Part shown: positions 22,086-32,786 of the stretch, piece by piece
How the letters are laid out: every line of letters begins with the position of its first letter
How positions within the stretch are numbered: position 1 is the stretch's first letter
Source: Adiantum capillus-veneris
Taxonomy: Eukaryota; Streptophyta; Polypodiopsida; Polypodiales; Pteridaceae
DNA: 64,000 nt
Direction of reading: 5' to 3'
Assembly (NCBI GenBank): GCA_014529385.2
Contig: CM043953.1
Coordinates: forward strand, 91,143,842-91,207,841
Made by a program: the position numbers and the translations under genes
The notes under the pieces: model-generated
Databases searched by the model: none
The model's input: the letters and a program-made list of their open reading frames with translations, nothing else
Told to the model about the DNA's origin: nothing

Positions 22086-22294
22086 AATTTTTCAACACCT
22101 AAGTAACATTGTACAATGTACGTAGACTCCGTACACAAAAAAAATGTCACAGATTTTGTAAGAGACTAGGAACTAGCACGTAAACTTCTCCATCCAACCA
22201 TGCCATATAAAGGCCCTTGGCCTGCTAAATATAGGTCCCCAATGCATGTGCGTCCTTGGTCCTTAGCCTGCCGAGTCCTACCTTAGGCCTGACA
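22086..22294 (-). repeat. start of the 3' LTR of gypsy element C
   Basis: On the minus strand the LTR begins TGTCAGGCC at 22294, right after a polypurine tract. A TATATGG-like box lies near 22207. The same sequence occurs at about 41080-41240. The distal end of the LTR was not located; 22086 is only where similarity with the second copy fades. Confidence 0.65.
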
Positions 22295-22304
22295 TTACTC
22301 CCCC
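22295..22304 (-). other. polypurine tract and polyprotein stop of element C
   Basis: On the minus strand FEDENTSPMGE ends at a TAA (22297-22295) that touches the LTR start. The same bases form the purine tract GGGGGAGTAA. Coding end, primer for plus-strand DNA and LTR border thus share about ten bases. Confidence 0.7.
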
Positions 22305-22730
22305 ATTGGAGAAGTGTTTTCATCCTCGAAAACAAAAATGATGATATCTTTGTAAGAATAATAATGTTTTCCATAGCAGCATACTGGCGATCAAGGTTGA
22401 AAACCTGACATAAACTTGAAGGGACTAAACCTAGTCACAACATGCTTTGCATCATGGTAAGAAAACTACAACTAGAGAGATAACCTTTCCAATTGGATTG
22501 CTTTTGCCTAACGCATGCTCTTAGCATATCCTCTAGCACGGGTGACAGTTCCTCCCAATATTTTTGAGTAATCTATAAAATCCATAAAAATTATAGACAA
22601 CCAACTTGGTTACTCAAGAGATTGAATAGTGAACTAAATAAACTTTACAAAGTTTAGTCAACTGGTATCCAAAAAAATTTGGCCACTAAAACTGTCTCCT
22701 CATACGACGTGCTCACAATGTTTTAATGAT
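22305..22730 (-). pseudogene. integrase C-terminal part of element C
   Basis: Minus-strand reading gives LEDMLRACVRQKQSNWKGYL followed by SFSYHDAKHVVTRFSPFKFM and, at the end, FEDENTSPMGE. This is the stretch after the catalytic Glu in plant gypsy integrases, where LEDMLRACV..., W..YL and ...SPF.L are conserved. Frame changes and stops interrupt it, and the catalytic core with the DDE residues is not recognisable upstream. Confidence 0.7.
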
Positions 22731-23725
22731 TGGATTTGACCAACACCTAAGGACTCTGTTGTGACACATGATTAGAAAAAACAAGGGCCAATGTCAGCCA
22801 TAGAGACTCATATTCTCCTCGTGTGGAATATGTCTCATATAATGACGTCGGGAAATATGACATCCTTCAAGTACAATATGTACTTGTGTCTGGAGGTAGT
22901 TGTAAACATTCTGTGACACGAGTGGGACCCTTGTGAACCTTGATCCACACTAGCTAAATCAAACACCATGAGTTCTTAAACCATGTTGCATAGCTTATGA
23001 CTAACAACATGTACCAAATGAAACCCTACCATGTATGTCTATAACTGCAAGGTGCAAAATCATATTCGGTACACTACTGTCCCAAAATTCTTTCTTCCTA
23101 CATGATCTTGTCATGTGTCTGAAGAGAAAAATGGATAAAAGCATTCTATCATATGTATCCCACTTGGAAAACTCAATCAAAGTATATTAAAAAATGAAAC
23201 TAAACCAAACCATATGCTAACTAGGAGGTGGAAAATAGCTTACACTTACCCAAAGTGAAATGCACTTTCCAAACCTGAAAGATACAGTACCCAAAGTTCA
23301 ACCTCAAAAGGCCAAGTATTTCTCTGTAGCCAATTGTCCTAGAATTAGAAGTAAATGCTCACTTGAGAGTGAATTTTGGTCTGTGTTTGTCGTCTGTGTG
23401 CTTGAATCTGGCTCATAGCCATGTATGCTGCTAGGTTGAGAGTTGTCGTATGTACCATACATGCCCGCTTGGCTTGGTTCATATTGACACCCAATGAAAT
23501 ATCATTCAAACCTGTTGGAAAGCCCTCCCAAGCTTGTATGCTAATAACATATTCCAAACTTTGGAAGATTCTATGCAATATGCTAATAATTGAGGCCTTG
23601 CTTTGCATAAATACACCAAAAAGATAAGAGAGGATGGAGCCTTTGTGCTCATAGCCAACGGGTGCTCCTATCAATATACAGATATCAAGGTAAAATAAAA
23701 CACTGGAATTCGTATCACCCCGTGA
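22731..23725 (-). other. unassigned part of element C
   Basis: 22740-23270 is closely related to 42365-42890, so it belongs to the repeat family, but I could not assign it to a protein domain. The 109-codon minus-strand frame at 23345-23674 has no recognisable motif. Confidence 0.5.
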
Positions 23726-23729
23726 TTCC

Positions 23730-24094
23730 GCTTTCTAGCAGCATTTAATGTCTTATAATCATGCACACTCTCCACTTCCCCCTTTTTTTGGGTGTAATAA
23801 CAAGTAGAGAAACCCACTCAGACTCTTGCACATGGTAGATAATACCTACTTCAAGTAGCTTGTTGATCTCCTGCCATAAAGCTTCCTTTTGAATCCCCCC
23901 CAGACTTCATAGCTTCCATGCCTTTGGTTTATATCCCTCTTTAAGCAGAATCCGGTGTTCCATCCCTTCTACCCCTCATAGGTCTTTGTACTTCATACAA
24001 AACAAATGAGGATTGGATGCACAAAAACGCACATAGCTCTCTTTCTCCTACTTACTTAAGTCTTCAGCTAGCATACCCTCCACCTCTACTGCAT
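23730..24094 (-). pseudogene. reverse transcriptase N-terminal remnant of element C
   Basis: Minus-strand pieces: HRILLKEGYKPKAWKL, EINKLLEVGIIYHVQESEWV, then TPKKGEVESVHDYKTLNAAR. These match the first blocks of gypsy RT (KLL..GII.P...S.WVSPV..V.KK.G..R.C.DY..LN). The order ends there; the palm with YxDD is missing. One stop and a frame change occur near 23890. Confidence 0.75.
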
Positions 24095-24525
24095 CTACAC
24101 CAAGAACTTGAGATCGCATACCTTCCTTTGCAAGGGAGTGTCAAGGCTAACTCCAAACATATGTGCATCAATCTTCAAAAGGTCATGGTCGCTTTCCTCT
24201 ACCTTCATAACTACGTAGCCTTTGTCATAAGCCGAATCAATCTCGTACTTATAGCTTTTTGTTGAATCACCTTTGTAACCCTCTACCATAGGATGGAAGT
24301 GGCTTTCCTTGGTCCTTAGGTCTAACACCACCTCTTTGCCATTCTCTTTGTCCAACAAAGTGAACACCCCACTTTCCCAATCTTGCTCGGCCCATACTGC
24401 AAGAAGCTATTATCACTTGCTTTTATCACAAAAAAGTCAATAAGGCATTCAATACCCATCACCTTTACCTTCACATCATGAGATATGCCCAAAAACCTCA
24501 CCTTGGCATGATTGGCCATCCTCAT
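24095..24525 (-). pseudogene. protease region of element C
   Basis: Two overlapping open stretches: ISHDVKVKVMGIECLIDFFV followed by IKASDNSFLQYG, then GKEVVLDLRTKESHFHPM. This resembles the end of a gypsy retropepsin and its linker to RT. A frameshift lies near 24350. The catalytic D-T/S-G segment is not seen in either frame, and 24526-25030 is too decayed to assign. Confidence 0.5.
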
Positions 24526-25029
24526 CTACACAGTGGACGACCATTGTTTTAGCCCCTGCATCCCTCATAGGAGTATCTGTCATAACAAATACTTGAGCTC
24601 CACCATCGATGTATGCCTATGCCTGCATCTTCTTTTTAATAAGAGCATCAATGAGAATTATCACATCCATTGGATTCCCTACCCTCAAGGTCACTGCATG
24701 TACATCTCCTATGACCTGTGGAAGCCTAATACTGACACTAGTGGACCACTATATCCTCAACTTGGGGTTCAATGCTAGCAATTGACCAAATGTAGTATTA
24801 GAATTTTGACTCTAAACATCACTCACTATATCATATTTAGGATGACCTTGCCCAAGTTGGAAGTATGTCTGTCGGATCTTGTGCCGCCTTCTCCTCTTAC
24901 TAGACTCTGCCTACTCTCTTCCTTCATCCACCTTCTCTTTACCTTTGCGAGCTATGGTTTCCCATTCCATCTCTATCTCCACAAACCCTCTTATCGGCCA
25001 AAACATCAACATCCTGTTTATCCACTCCA

Positions 25030-25481
25030 ATAATGTTGACTATGAACTTCCTCATTACTTGGTGGGTGCAACATTATCCACAAGTTGCTCATTTTGACCA
25101 TTGAGCGGCCCTTGTTCTCTATCTCTGCCAAACGATGGAAATCTACCTCCTCTTTCTCTAGGCAGATGAGGACAATTGAGAGCATAGTGCCCTTCCTCCT
25201 CAATTGTAGCATTGGCCAGGCAATGTCCTAGCTCTACCCCTACCTACCCTTGGTTGTCCTCTATCCATCACACTTAAATGAAGCTCTTGCATTTATTCAA
25301 ACAAATCTTGAACAATACGCACCCAATGTTGCAAAACGGTTGCCACACCCCCTGTTTGGGTGATTCTTTGCTTTAACTTCATCACGTGGACTCTTGGGTT
25401 GAATGGGGGAGAAACCGCTTCATATCCCAATGTGCCATGCTCAATCTTCTTCTTGATCTTTCTACTCTTTGCTCATGCAAC
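25030..25481 (-). pseudogene. gag C-terminal part of element C with broken zinc knuckle
   Basis: Minus-strand reading gives AKSRKIKKKIEHGTLGYEAV next to the copia insertion, then RGQPRVGRGRARTLPGQCYN, and in another frame EEEGHYALNCPHLPRERGGR. The knuckle should be CX2CGEEGHX4C; a small deletion removes the second Cys and shifts the frame. It continues the gag reading of 29157-29650. Confidence 0.75.
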
Positions 25482-25674
25482 TGAAGGGGATCGGGGAGCA
25501 CCACAGACGGAGAGTGAGAGAGAGAGAGAAGGAGACACACACACGATGTGGGTGGGGAGACTGTGAAGTGGCAGCTCCCCCTATACAGTATACTCACTAT
25601 AAGTATAGGGTAACAGTGGGCGGGCGCCCATGACCTGGGCGACCGGTCAAGGCACATAGGCCTTAACCCCAACA
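25482..25674 (-). repeat. 3' LTR of the copia element
   Basis: 193 bp; on the minus strand it starts TGTTGGGGTTAAGG and ends CCCCTTCA. It contains CTCTCTCTCTC and GTGTGTGT short runs and a TATACTGTATAGGG segment. Identical to the other LTR except one base. Confidence 0.92.
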
Positions 25675-25686
25675 ACCTCCCACTTA
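25675..25686 (-). other. copia polypurine tract
   Basis: Minus-strand TAAGTGGGAGGT lies immediately before the TGTTGGGG start of the 3' LTR, the expected place for the plus-strand primer. Confidence 0.8.
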
Positions 25687-25899
25687 AAGGCCAATGTGCC
25701 TTTAAGCAAGATCTACTAGTGTACAACTAATAGAAGCTGAGATATTCTCTCAACCTATGCCCACTGACTCTCGATGAGCTAGTGCATCCGGCTCTACTGA
25801 CAGACAAACATCCCACTGCGGAAGCCACACAGAGCTAGCTCCAAGCTCTGCAAATAGTCTACAAGAGCTCATGCACTCCTGCAAGTATCGCTCCAATAC

Positions 25900-27615
25900 C
25901 TACAAACCTCCCCTATGCTCTATGCCGAGATCAGTCATCGAACAACTAATCAACCCTGCTGCAAATGTTCCCACTGCAGCTGCGATATCCGGTCTCAAGA
26001 TCAACATCTCATACATGAGACCACCGAATGCCGATGCAATGCTAGCGGGCCCTGCTAGCTCTATAGAGCATGCATCAACATATATATCCGTGGCAATAGG
26101 CATCTCTGACTGACAAGGCGTGTCAGCCACATGCATCTCCTTACTGTCCGCAAAAGACGCATCAACCTGTCGTGCAACCTCAGAGCAAACCAGCTGCTCT
26201 AGATGTCTGCTGGAAGACATATCCTGCACAACTATATCCCCATGCTCACTGTCGAGCATAGAAAGGAATGCCTGCATAATCGCTGACATCTCAGTCTCCT
26301 TTGCAATCATCCACTACAAACATGACCACTCAATCTGCTGTGACTCACTAGAGCTCTCATGCTCTAACTCCGTATGCATAGACTCTTGCACAACGTCCTC
26401 CTGTCGTGACTCACTAGAGCAAGACCGCTCTACTTGTCTATCCTGCATAGAAGTATCTCGCACAACTGACTCTCTGCTTTGCTCAGTCACTAGCAAAGCA
26501 TGCATGTCTGACTCTGTCACCTCTCTGTGTGACTGCTCAAGTCGTGCCCTAACTGTGTGCACAACGAGCTCACTACTCTGCACTCCATGCAAAGCACCCT
26601 GCAACCCATAAGCAAAAGAGACTCGCCTGCTCTCTCGCTGTCTACCTGGCTGCATGATCACAGAGACAACACCGTCTCTCGCGTGATCCACATGCAAAGG
26701 GTAACCTGTACCACTCCTGGCACCTCTCGCAATCACTAGCAAACCCAAATGCATCACAAAATCTCGCTCTCGTAGCGAAATCTGACATCCACAATCTCTA
26801 AGCTGACTAATCGAGATCAAACTCACTGTCAAATCTAGTACATAGTGCACATGTCGTAACAAGTAAGATGCACCACTCGGTAATGACAGTCTCACATCTC
26901 TTGCACCTGCTATCGCATGCACCGATCCATCGGTCAAACGTACACTGCCAAGCATCCCGCTAGAATAGCTACAAAACCATGCACAATGCGGCGTGACATG
27001 AAACATAGCATCTGCGTCTAGCAACCACTGCGAAGGGAGTGCACTATCCACATGTATAGCATCTCGTGCATAGCTCGAGGTAAAAGTGACATCCCCGTCA
27101 CTAGTATACTCCGACACTACATGTGCCTCAACTGTCAAAGCAACTGAGTCCATGGCATCACTACATACATCTCTGAGACTGCCATGTCTCCTACGATGTC
27201 ACATACGATGAAAACAACGCCGTCTAACGTGTCCAGAATGACCACAATACCAACATGTCACCTCTCGGCGTGCTCGTGAATGTAAATGTCTCACACGAGT
27301 CCTTGACGACTCAGACCTATCATACATATCATGTAATCTGCACCAAAGTGCTCTCGAAGTAGTCTCATACATAACAAGAGCATATACAGATTCCGCAAGG
27401 TGCAAAGAGAGTGTAGATAGTGCCATCTCCTCTAGCTCCTGCCACTGATCGTCAGACATGTTTGAAGGTCTACCTGCATCACCACTCAATGGTCGATGCA
27501 ACCCTCGATGTGTCAATGCATCAAGCATACACTCTCTCCATGCCGCAAAGTATGACCCATGAAACACGCGCATCTATGAGAGGTCACAATCTGATCGATC
27601 ACCTGTCTCTGCCAT
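25900..27615 (-). pseudogene. copia gag-protease frame with most of pol deleted
   Basis: One reading frame runs from ATG 27615 with stops at TAG near 27574, TGA at 27199, TAG near 26314 and TAG at 25900. Gag: FHGSYFAAWRECMLDALTHR, then ALSTLSLHLAESVYALV (the UBN2/copia gag pattern) and a zinc knuckle CWYCGHSGHVRRRC. Protease: QWLLDADAMFHVTPHCAWF; the catalytic motif D-S-G is D-A-D, so it should be inactive. Then VRLTDGSVHAIAGARDVRLS and LISISQLRDCG. A Ser/Glu/Gln-rich linker follows, then GGLMYEMLILRPDIAAAVGT, which belongs near the end of copia RT/RNase H. Integrase core and RT catalytic blocks are absent. At least the TGA may come from CGA by C-to-T change. Confidence 0.8.
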
Positions 27616-28949
27616 GAGCACAATGTAGCAAACTAGAAAGCAAAAACACCTCACCAACAACACCTGGAAACTGTCTACCAATATGGCCAGAAACACAATG
27701 TAAAACCTATGAGACACACTCCAAAATAGAGCTCCCGCAATGTCAACCAAATCAGCCCTAAACTGGCTCGAATCGCATCAAACAAAAGTCTGCAAATATG
27801 GCTGTAAAATATGGCTGCAAATCAGCCCCAAAACAGCCCCAAAATTCAGCTCTTAAACAGCTGCATAAACAAGTCACAAACGTGTCCCAGATCAGCCTAC
27901 AACTGAGCCATACATGGACACCTGCAAAGAGGAAACAATGGCTGAAAATTCAGCGCCCAAATAAGCCCTCAAACCTGCCTATAAACTTGTAAACCTATAG
28001 CTGAAACCTGTTGAAAAACCTCAAGCCATTAGTGCTCGAATCCGGCTACCTAGCTCGTAGCCACACAAGCATACATCACAATACTCACTCCTGTGAGTGT
28101 GCCAAGATAATTGTACGCCTGTCAAACCCGTGAGCTAATCACCAAGCCCACAATGTGCGGAGAGTTTCGTCAGTAAAACGGCCACAAAACCAGTAACCAA
28201 ACTGACTGCACACTCAAAATCATGAGCAACCAAAGCGCATCAAACCGCACTCCAAATGCATGCACCAATCTCCACACTTTGCATACATCATTGCAAACAC
28301 CTGCAAATCTAGTACACAAATATCTGCTCTACCTGTGACTGCCAAAAAACATGCTCGAGGCATACATTGCCGAGCTCAAAATGCAATCACATTAGTCTCC
28401 CTGAGCATCAAACCACATAAGGCATACATCGTATCCTCCCACCTGTGAGGAAACTTGCAGCAAATATCACTCTCACATCTGAGAGCAAACCATGTGTGGA
28501 ATCCTCGACACACAATAAACAACTGCTGCTGTAGAAAATTCAGCGTTCAGAATTTTAAAATTCTGATATGACGAGCCTGTCCGGAGCGTGCCAAAACCCC
28601 AAGGTAGACTCCTGGATCACATGTATCCAAGTCCGGGTGTGAAAGCTATGCCAAAAACCTCCGTTTCGACCCAAAAACGTAGCATAAACTGCCACAAGAG
28701 GGCTGAAAAATGCAGCTCCTCAACCGTAGCTCGAATGAGGTTTTTGATGGCTCGAATGGCTTTGAAAGGGGGGTAAAACACCAGGTCGCCTCCTGGAAAC
28801 GCTCTCGAAAAGCTGAATTTGCCGATGCCGAAGTCGAAACCCTGTTTGCATTCTTAAAAGTGCGCGCGCACGCGGACGCGATTTCGGGAATGAAACAGGC
28901 TCTCCGCTGTTGTTGTGACTGTGCACACACGCGCTCCCTCCGCACCTAC
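27616..28949 (-). other. untranslated leader of the copia element
   Basis: About 1.3 kb between primer site and gag with no recognisable coding. It is rich in CAGCC and AAATCAGCCC-type phrases (27740-27960). This long leader would contain any RNA-packaging signal, which is inferred from position. Confidence 0.6.
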
Positions 28950-28961
28950 GCTCTGATACCA
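28950..28961 (-). other. copia primer-binding site, initiator Met-tRNA type
   Basis: Plus-strand CTCTGATACCA reads TGGTATCAGAG on the minus strand, two bases after the LTR end TTCA. Complementary to initiator Met-tRNA. Confidence 0.92.
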
Positions 28962-28963
28962 AT

Positions 28964-29156
28964 TGAAGGGGATCGGGGAGCACCACAGACGGAGAGTGAG
29001 AGAGAGAGAGAAGGAGACACACACACGATGTGGGTGGGGAGACTGTGAAGTGGCAGCTCCCCCTATACAGTATACTCACTATAAGTATAGGGTAACAGTG
29101 GGCGGCCGCCCATGACCTGGGCGACCGGTCAAGGCACATAGGCCTTAACCCCAACA
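28964..29156 (-). repeat. 5' LTR of the copia element
   Basis: 193 bp, same termini as the 3' LTR (TGTTGGGG...CTTCA on the minus strand). The only visible difference between the two is one G/C base within the GGGCGG(C/G)CG segment. Confidence 0.92.
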
Positions 29157-29650
29157 ACAACTGCCACAACAATGTTGTAATACTCGAGGCTCTCAAAATC
29201 CTGCACCTTGGGGTGCAAGCATTCCATAAACTTGTCCAATTTAAGGTATTCACCATTGTCGAACTGCATCGTCTTGTCAATTTTACCCAACATTCTTCAA
29301 AAAAAATTAAGAAAAACATTGAAATCTTCACTTACATCCTGCTTGAGAGCCTTCAATTTTGCTACCATGTCGATCGGAGACACCTCTTTGCAAAAATCTT
29401 GCAAAACAGAAGCTCGTAGGGCCGGCCATGCCTAGTTGGGTTCACCTTCCAATGCATCAAACCATACCTTGGACTTGTCGAATATCACCAACGGGATGGT
29501 CTACATCTTGCTATCCTCATTTGGCATACACAATGATGGCATATACAATTCGAAGTCTGCAATCCACCAAAGAGAAACTAGTGTGCTCCTCCATGGGAGC
29601 ACCAAAAGATGCAGAGGGGGAATTAACACACCCAAAACACACATGAATTC
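29157..29650 (-). pseudogene. gag N-terminal part of element C
   Basis: Minus-strand pieces in order: MPSLCMPNEDSKM, then PLVIFDKSKVWFDALEGEPN, then AKLKALKQDVSEDFNVFLNF, and MQFDNGEYLKLDKFMECLHP ending FESLEYYNIVVAV next to the copia insertion. This is the capsid part of a gypsy Gag (WF.AL.G...W..L...F). Stops after GEPN and after the NFF segment show decay. Removing the copia element and one target copy rejoins this frame with 25481-25030. Confidence 0.75.
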
Positions 29651-29747
29651 CCCTACATAGCTCAGGGTACTCATGACATCCCTATCCTCTCAAAAACACC
29701 TTCAAAAAAACACTATCTAATTGCAAAATTTTTGGTATGCACAATCG

Positions 29748-29748
<1 letters not shown>

Positions 29749-29789
<41 letters not shown>
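29749..29789. repeat. (AC)n microsatellite
   Basis: About 20 uninterrupted AC units. Confidence 0.95.
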
Positions 29790-29791
<2 letters not shown>

Positions 29792-30430
29792 CTTTGCAGA
29801 AAACAAAACTCGGCATGCACAACCATTGCTTTGATTTTCCACCACGGAAAAACTTGTGCTCTCTCTTTGCACACACTCACAATCTGAGAGGTACAGAGAC
29901 GCACTCAATCCATACACAAGCATAAGAGACTCACAGAAACAAAGTGGGGAATGAGAAATCTACATTAAAATGCACTAAAAAATGTGTTTTATGTGCTCCA
30001 AGAATATGTATAAAGCTTCTTCTTACAAAAAAATGGCTTTCAGCTTGCTCCCGCGCTTCATGTAGTCCAAAAAATCTATTGCATGCTTCCCAAGGCATGC
30101 ACAAAAAGGGGTTTTTTTACTTTTGTATAATTTAGCTTTTGACCACACAAGTGTCCCACTTCTTTTAGTATTTCTACATGTGCACCACCACTTTGTTAGA
30201 ACTGGCCATGAGTTTGTCTTGCCCACCAAGTCGAGTCTGAAACGACCCAGGACTCCCATCATCAAAAGAGGGCGCCAAGAGGCTTCCACACGGGAAATGG
30301 CCCCTGCAAGCCCACATGACCATGACCAACACACTGTTGCCAACGATCACCAGTGCCATAGAGCAGTCCCCGCACAAGGAAGGGGGAGGGGCCGCCATAG
30401 CCGGCGTCCCCTAAGTTACCACTCCCTCTT

Positions 30431-30660
30431 GTGATACCAATGGGAAGTCCCCACTTTATATATATACCCCAAGGCCCATGGCCCATGCATTGCATATGGG
30501 TATAATCACGTGCCACATGGCAGCTCCAGAATAATGCGCCCCTTTGGGGGTTGAAAAAAACCATTAACTTTTTTTTTAAAAGCCCCTTCGACACAACTTT
30601 GAGAGCACACAACTTCCTACTCACTTGCTTGTTTGACAACCTATAAAAACCCATCCCAAG
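30431..30660 (-). other. possible LTR end with primer-like site
   Basis: On the minus strand TATATATATAAAGTGGGGACTT is followed by CCCAT and TGGTATCAC, which matches the first eight bases of a Met-tRNA primer site. It could be the 5' LTR end of a decayed element, perhaps of element C. No matching second LTR was found, so this is tentative. Confidence 0.25.
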
Positions 30661-31767
30661 TCTACCTTACCAACAACAAACTCTAGCATTATCTCCACAT
30701 CTTGACATTCCCAGGGCCTTGAATCGACGCTCCAAAAACAGACAAAGGTCATCTACCGACCAATTGCAACCATAAACTGCCAACTTTTACTAGTCATAAA
30801 TCACTACCAGAGCTCCGATTGGCAAGCAATAACTTCCATATGTTGCATACTACCTTTGCAAACCCTGGAAAGCTTCAGAAAAACCCTAATGGCATACTTT
30901 CCAAAGCGGTCAAGTCACTGCAGAATTGACCTGACAAATGTTTTGCGCATGACTTGATCATCTTGACTCCGATTAAAGATCTAAAAAGATTGGCATACAC
31001 CATAAACTGAGCACGTCAAACCTATTAGCTCACATACATCTCAAACCATTGTCACATTTGTCCATCTGTTGGGAATTTGCAAACCACCTTTCCCTTGTAT
31101 TTGTTATATCTTGGCCATCATAGCTCCGATTTACAAGCCATCTCTGTACCAGCTTGGAGAGCACTTTAAAGACCACCTTTTGCAACATAATCTATGCAAT
31201 TTTAGACACCTTGAGTAGCCATCTAGGTTAGCCCCAAAATAGAGTTTTTTAGCAAAAAAAACCATCTCAAACATACACTACGGGGAATTTGAAACTTTGA
31301 GCAAAACTTTTTTAGCAATCATAAAATCGAGCAGATTCGAACATGATTGATATTAAAAAAAAATCATAAAAGGAATTTGCATAGCAAAAAGCATACAATA
31401 GTTTAGCTATCCCTAAAGACCTCTTCTCCTCCCCCTTCTCTCTCTGCCCAACCCGCAAATTATTTGAAAATTGGAATATCCAACTCTACTCTAAGGTATC
31501 CCTACATCATTTTAGATCGGCCACCATGGCTGTCAATTTGTTAGTCTTGAGCTTCCCCACTATTGCTACCCATTCACAAGTGTTAATACTAGTAATAATT
31601 GCAGTAGCACTACCCATAGCCTCTCAACTCTTTCCTCATGAGGATTTGTAGTAGCACCGGTAGTGAGATGCCTTGTGCCCTACATGTCATCTTTGCCACC
31701 ACTCTGTCTTTATTCACATTCCTGCCTGACTTACTAGACGACATGTTTTGTGTCTCTTTTAAGGTGC

Positions 31768-31821
<54 letters not shown>

Positions 31822-31953
31822 TCAAAAAAAGAACAATGGAGACTGACTTAGCTCTCTCTCTTTTTTTTTTTGGAAAGCAAACTAAAAGACTTGCAAAGCT
31901 AAATAGCAGATGGTAGTTTTAATTACAAAAGCAAGAGCTTTAGGTTTACAGAA
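30661..31953. other. no recognised gene; (GA)n run
   Basis: AT-rich sequence with a 50-bp (GA)n run at 31770-31819. I see no coding or RNA feature. Confidence 0.6.
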
Positions 31954-32135
31954 GCTAATCCACAGCCAGTAAACTAGTGCTAGTAGAAGACTAAGATCGC
32001 AATTCCCACCGAGCACAACAAAAAGATACAATATGTGCACTAATTAAGCTAATCTGCAGCCGAAAAACTACTGCTAGTAGTAGACTAAGATCGTAATTCC
32101 CATCGAGCACAACAAAAAGATACAATATGCACTGA
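31954..32135. repeat. 94-bp tandem duplication
   Basis: Units at 31954-32047 and 32048-32135 share GCTAATC(C/T), GACTAAGATCG and GAGCACAACAAAAAGATACA. They differ at several positions. Confidence 0.85.
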
Positions 32136-32519
32136 TGACGTAACTGGGGACATTTTTTCTACTGAGTCCTATATTTTTTACTCATCGAATGGCACTGCCT
32201 TCTCCTCAGCTACCTCACCGCCAGACTGCTCCAGGTTGGAAAGCCCACCCTTCTTTCCCATTTCGTGGTATCCTTCTGTCCCCATTTGCTCTTTTCGTGT
32301 CTGCCCTCCCTTGCTGCTCCCTTCCGCAAGGCGCTCCTACGCTTCTAAGTTCTTGCCTCCAGGAACGACCTCTCTAGCGCGGGCCTTCTGGTCAAGCTTC
32401 TCGCGAGATGCCATTGGCTTCGACGATGTGGTTTCTCTTGAAAAAAACACATCACAAAATGGTGAGCAGGTTGCTAGCAAAGATTATAACGCTAACTGCC
32501 TCAAGCAAGTAGTATTGGC

Positions 32520-32631
<112 letters not shown>

Positions 32632-32732
32632 ACTGGATATACTACACTTGCAAATACTATATTTTCTAGTTTAAGTTGTTACATAATGTGTTACACAATT
32701 TCTTGTAAGCTTACATGAAAGAATGGCGCACC

Positions 32733-32786
32733 TCACATGACCTGAGCATCTACAGCATCTGCAACAAGAGGAAGGCGTGGAGTCTT
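32733..32786 (-). pseudogene. out-of-translation TIC20 C-terminal segment
   Basis: In frame with the TIC20-like gene but after its TGA, these 18 codons read KTPRLPLVADAVDAQVM and a stop. The R-L-P-(I/L)-V-A-D-A block is the conserved end of TIC20 proteins. Compared with family members, roughly four residues just before it (CLLG-like) are also missing, so a small deletion that created the TGA is a plausible cause. Confidence 0.75.

Larger units (their letters stand above)
25482..29156 (-). mobile_element. young non-autonomous Ty1/copia element nested in element C
   Basis: A 3.68-kb element with two 193-bp LTRs (25482-25674 and 28964-29156), a Met-tRNA primer site next to the upstream LTR (28950-28961) and a purine tract next to the downstream LTR (25675-25686), all in minus orientation. 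The LTR pair differs at a single base (GGGCGGGCG versus GGGCGGCCG). Flanks are GCAAC on the left and ACAAC on the right, a 5-bp target duplication with one mismatch. Coding capacity is limited to gag, protease and a late-pol remnant. Confidence 0.9.
22295..29650 (-). mobile_element. Ty3/gypsy element C, split by a copia insertion
   Basis: On the minus strand the order is gag (29650 down to 29157), the nested copia element (29156-25482), the rest of gag with a zinc knuckle (25481-25030), protease (24525-24095), the beginning of RT (24090-23730), a gap in which RT core, RNase H and early integrase are deleted or unrecognisable, integrase C-terminal part (22730-22390), polyprotein end (about 22300), polypurine tract and LTR. 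A second partial copy lies at 41080-42890 in the same orientation. Confidence 0.82.

Noticed and set aside
29737-29925. CRISPR-like or coding repeat around the (AC)n tract
   Set aside because: It is a plain dinucleotide microsatellite with no spacers.
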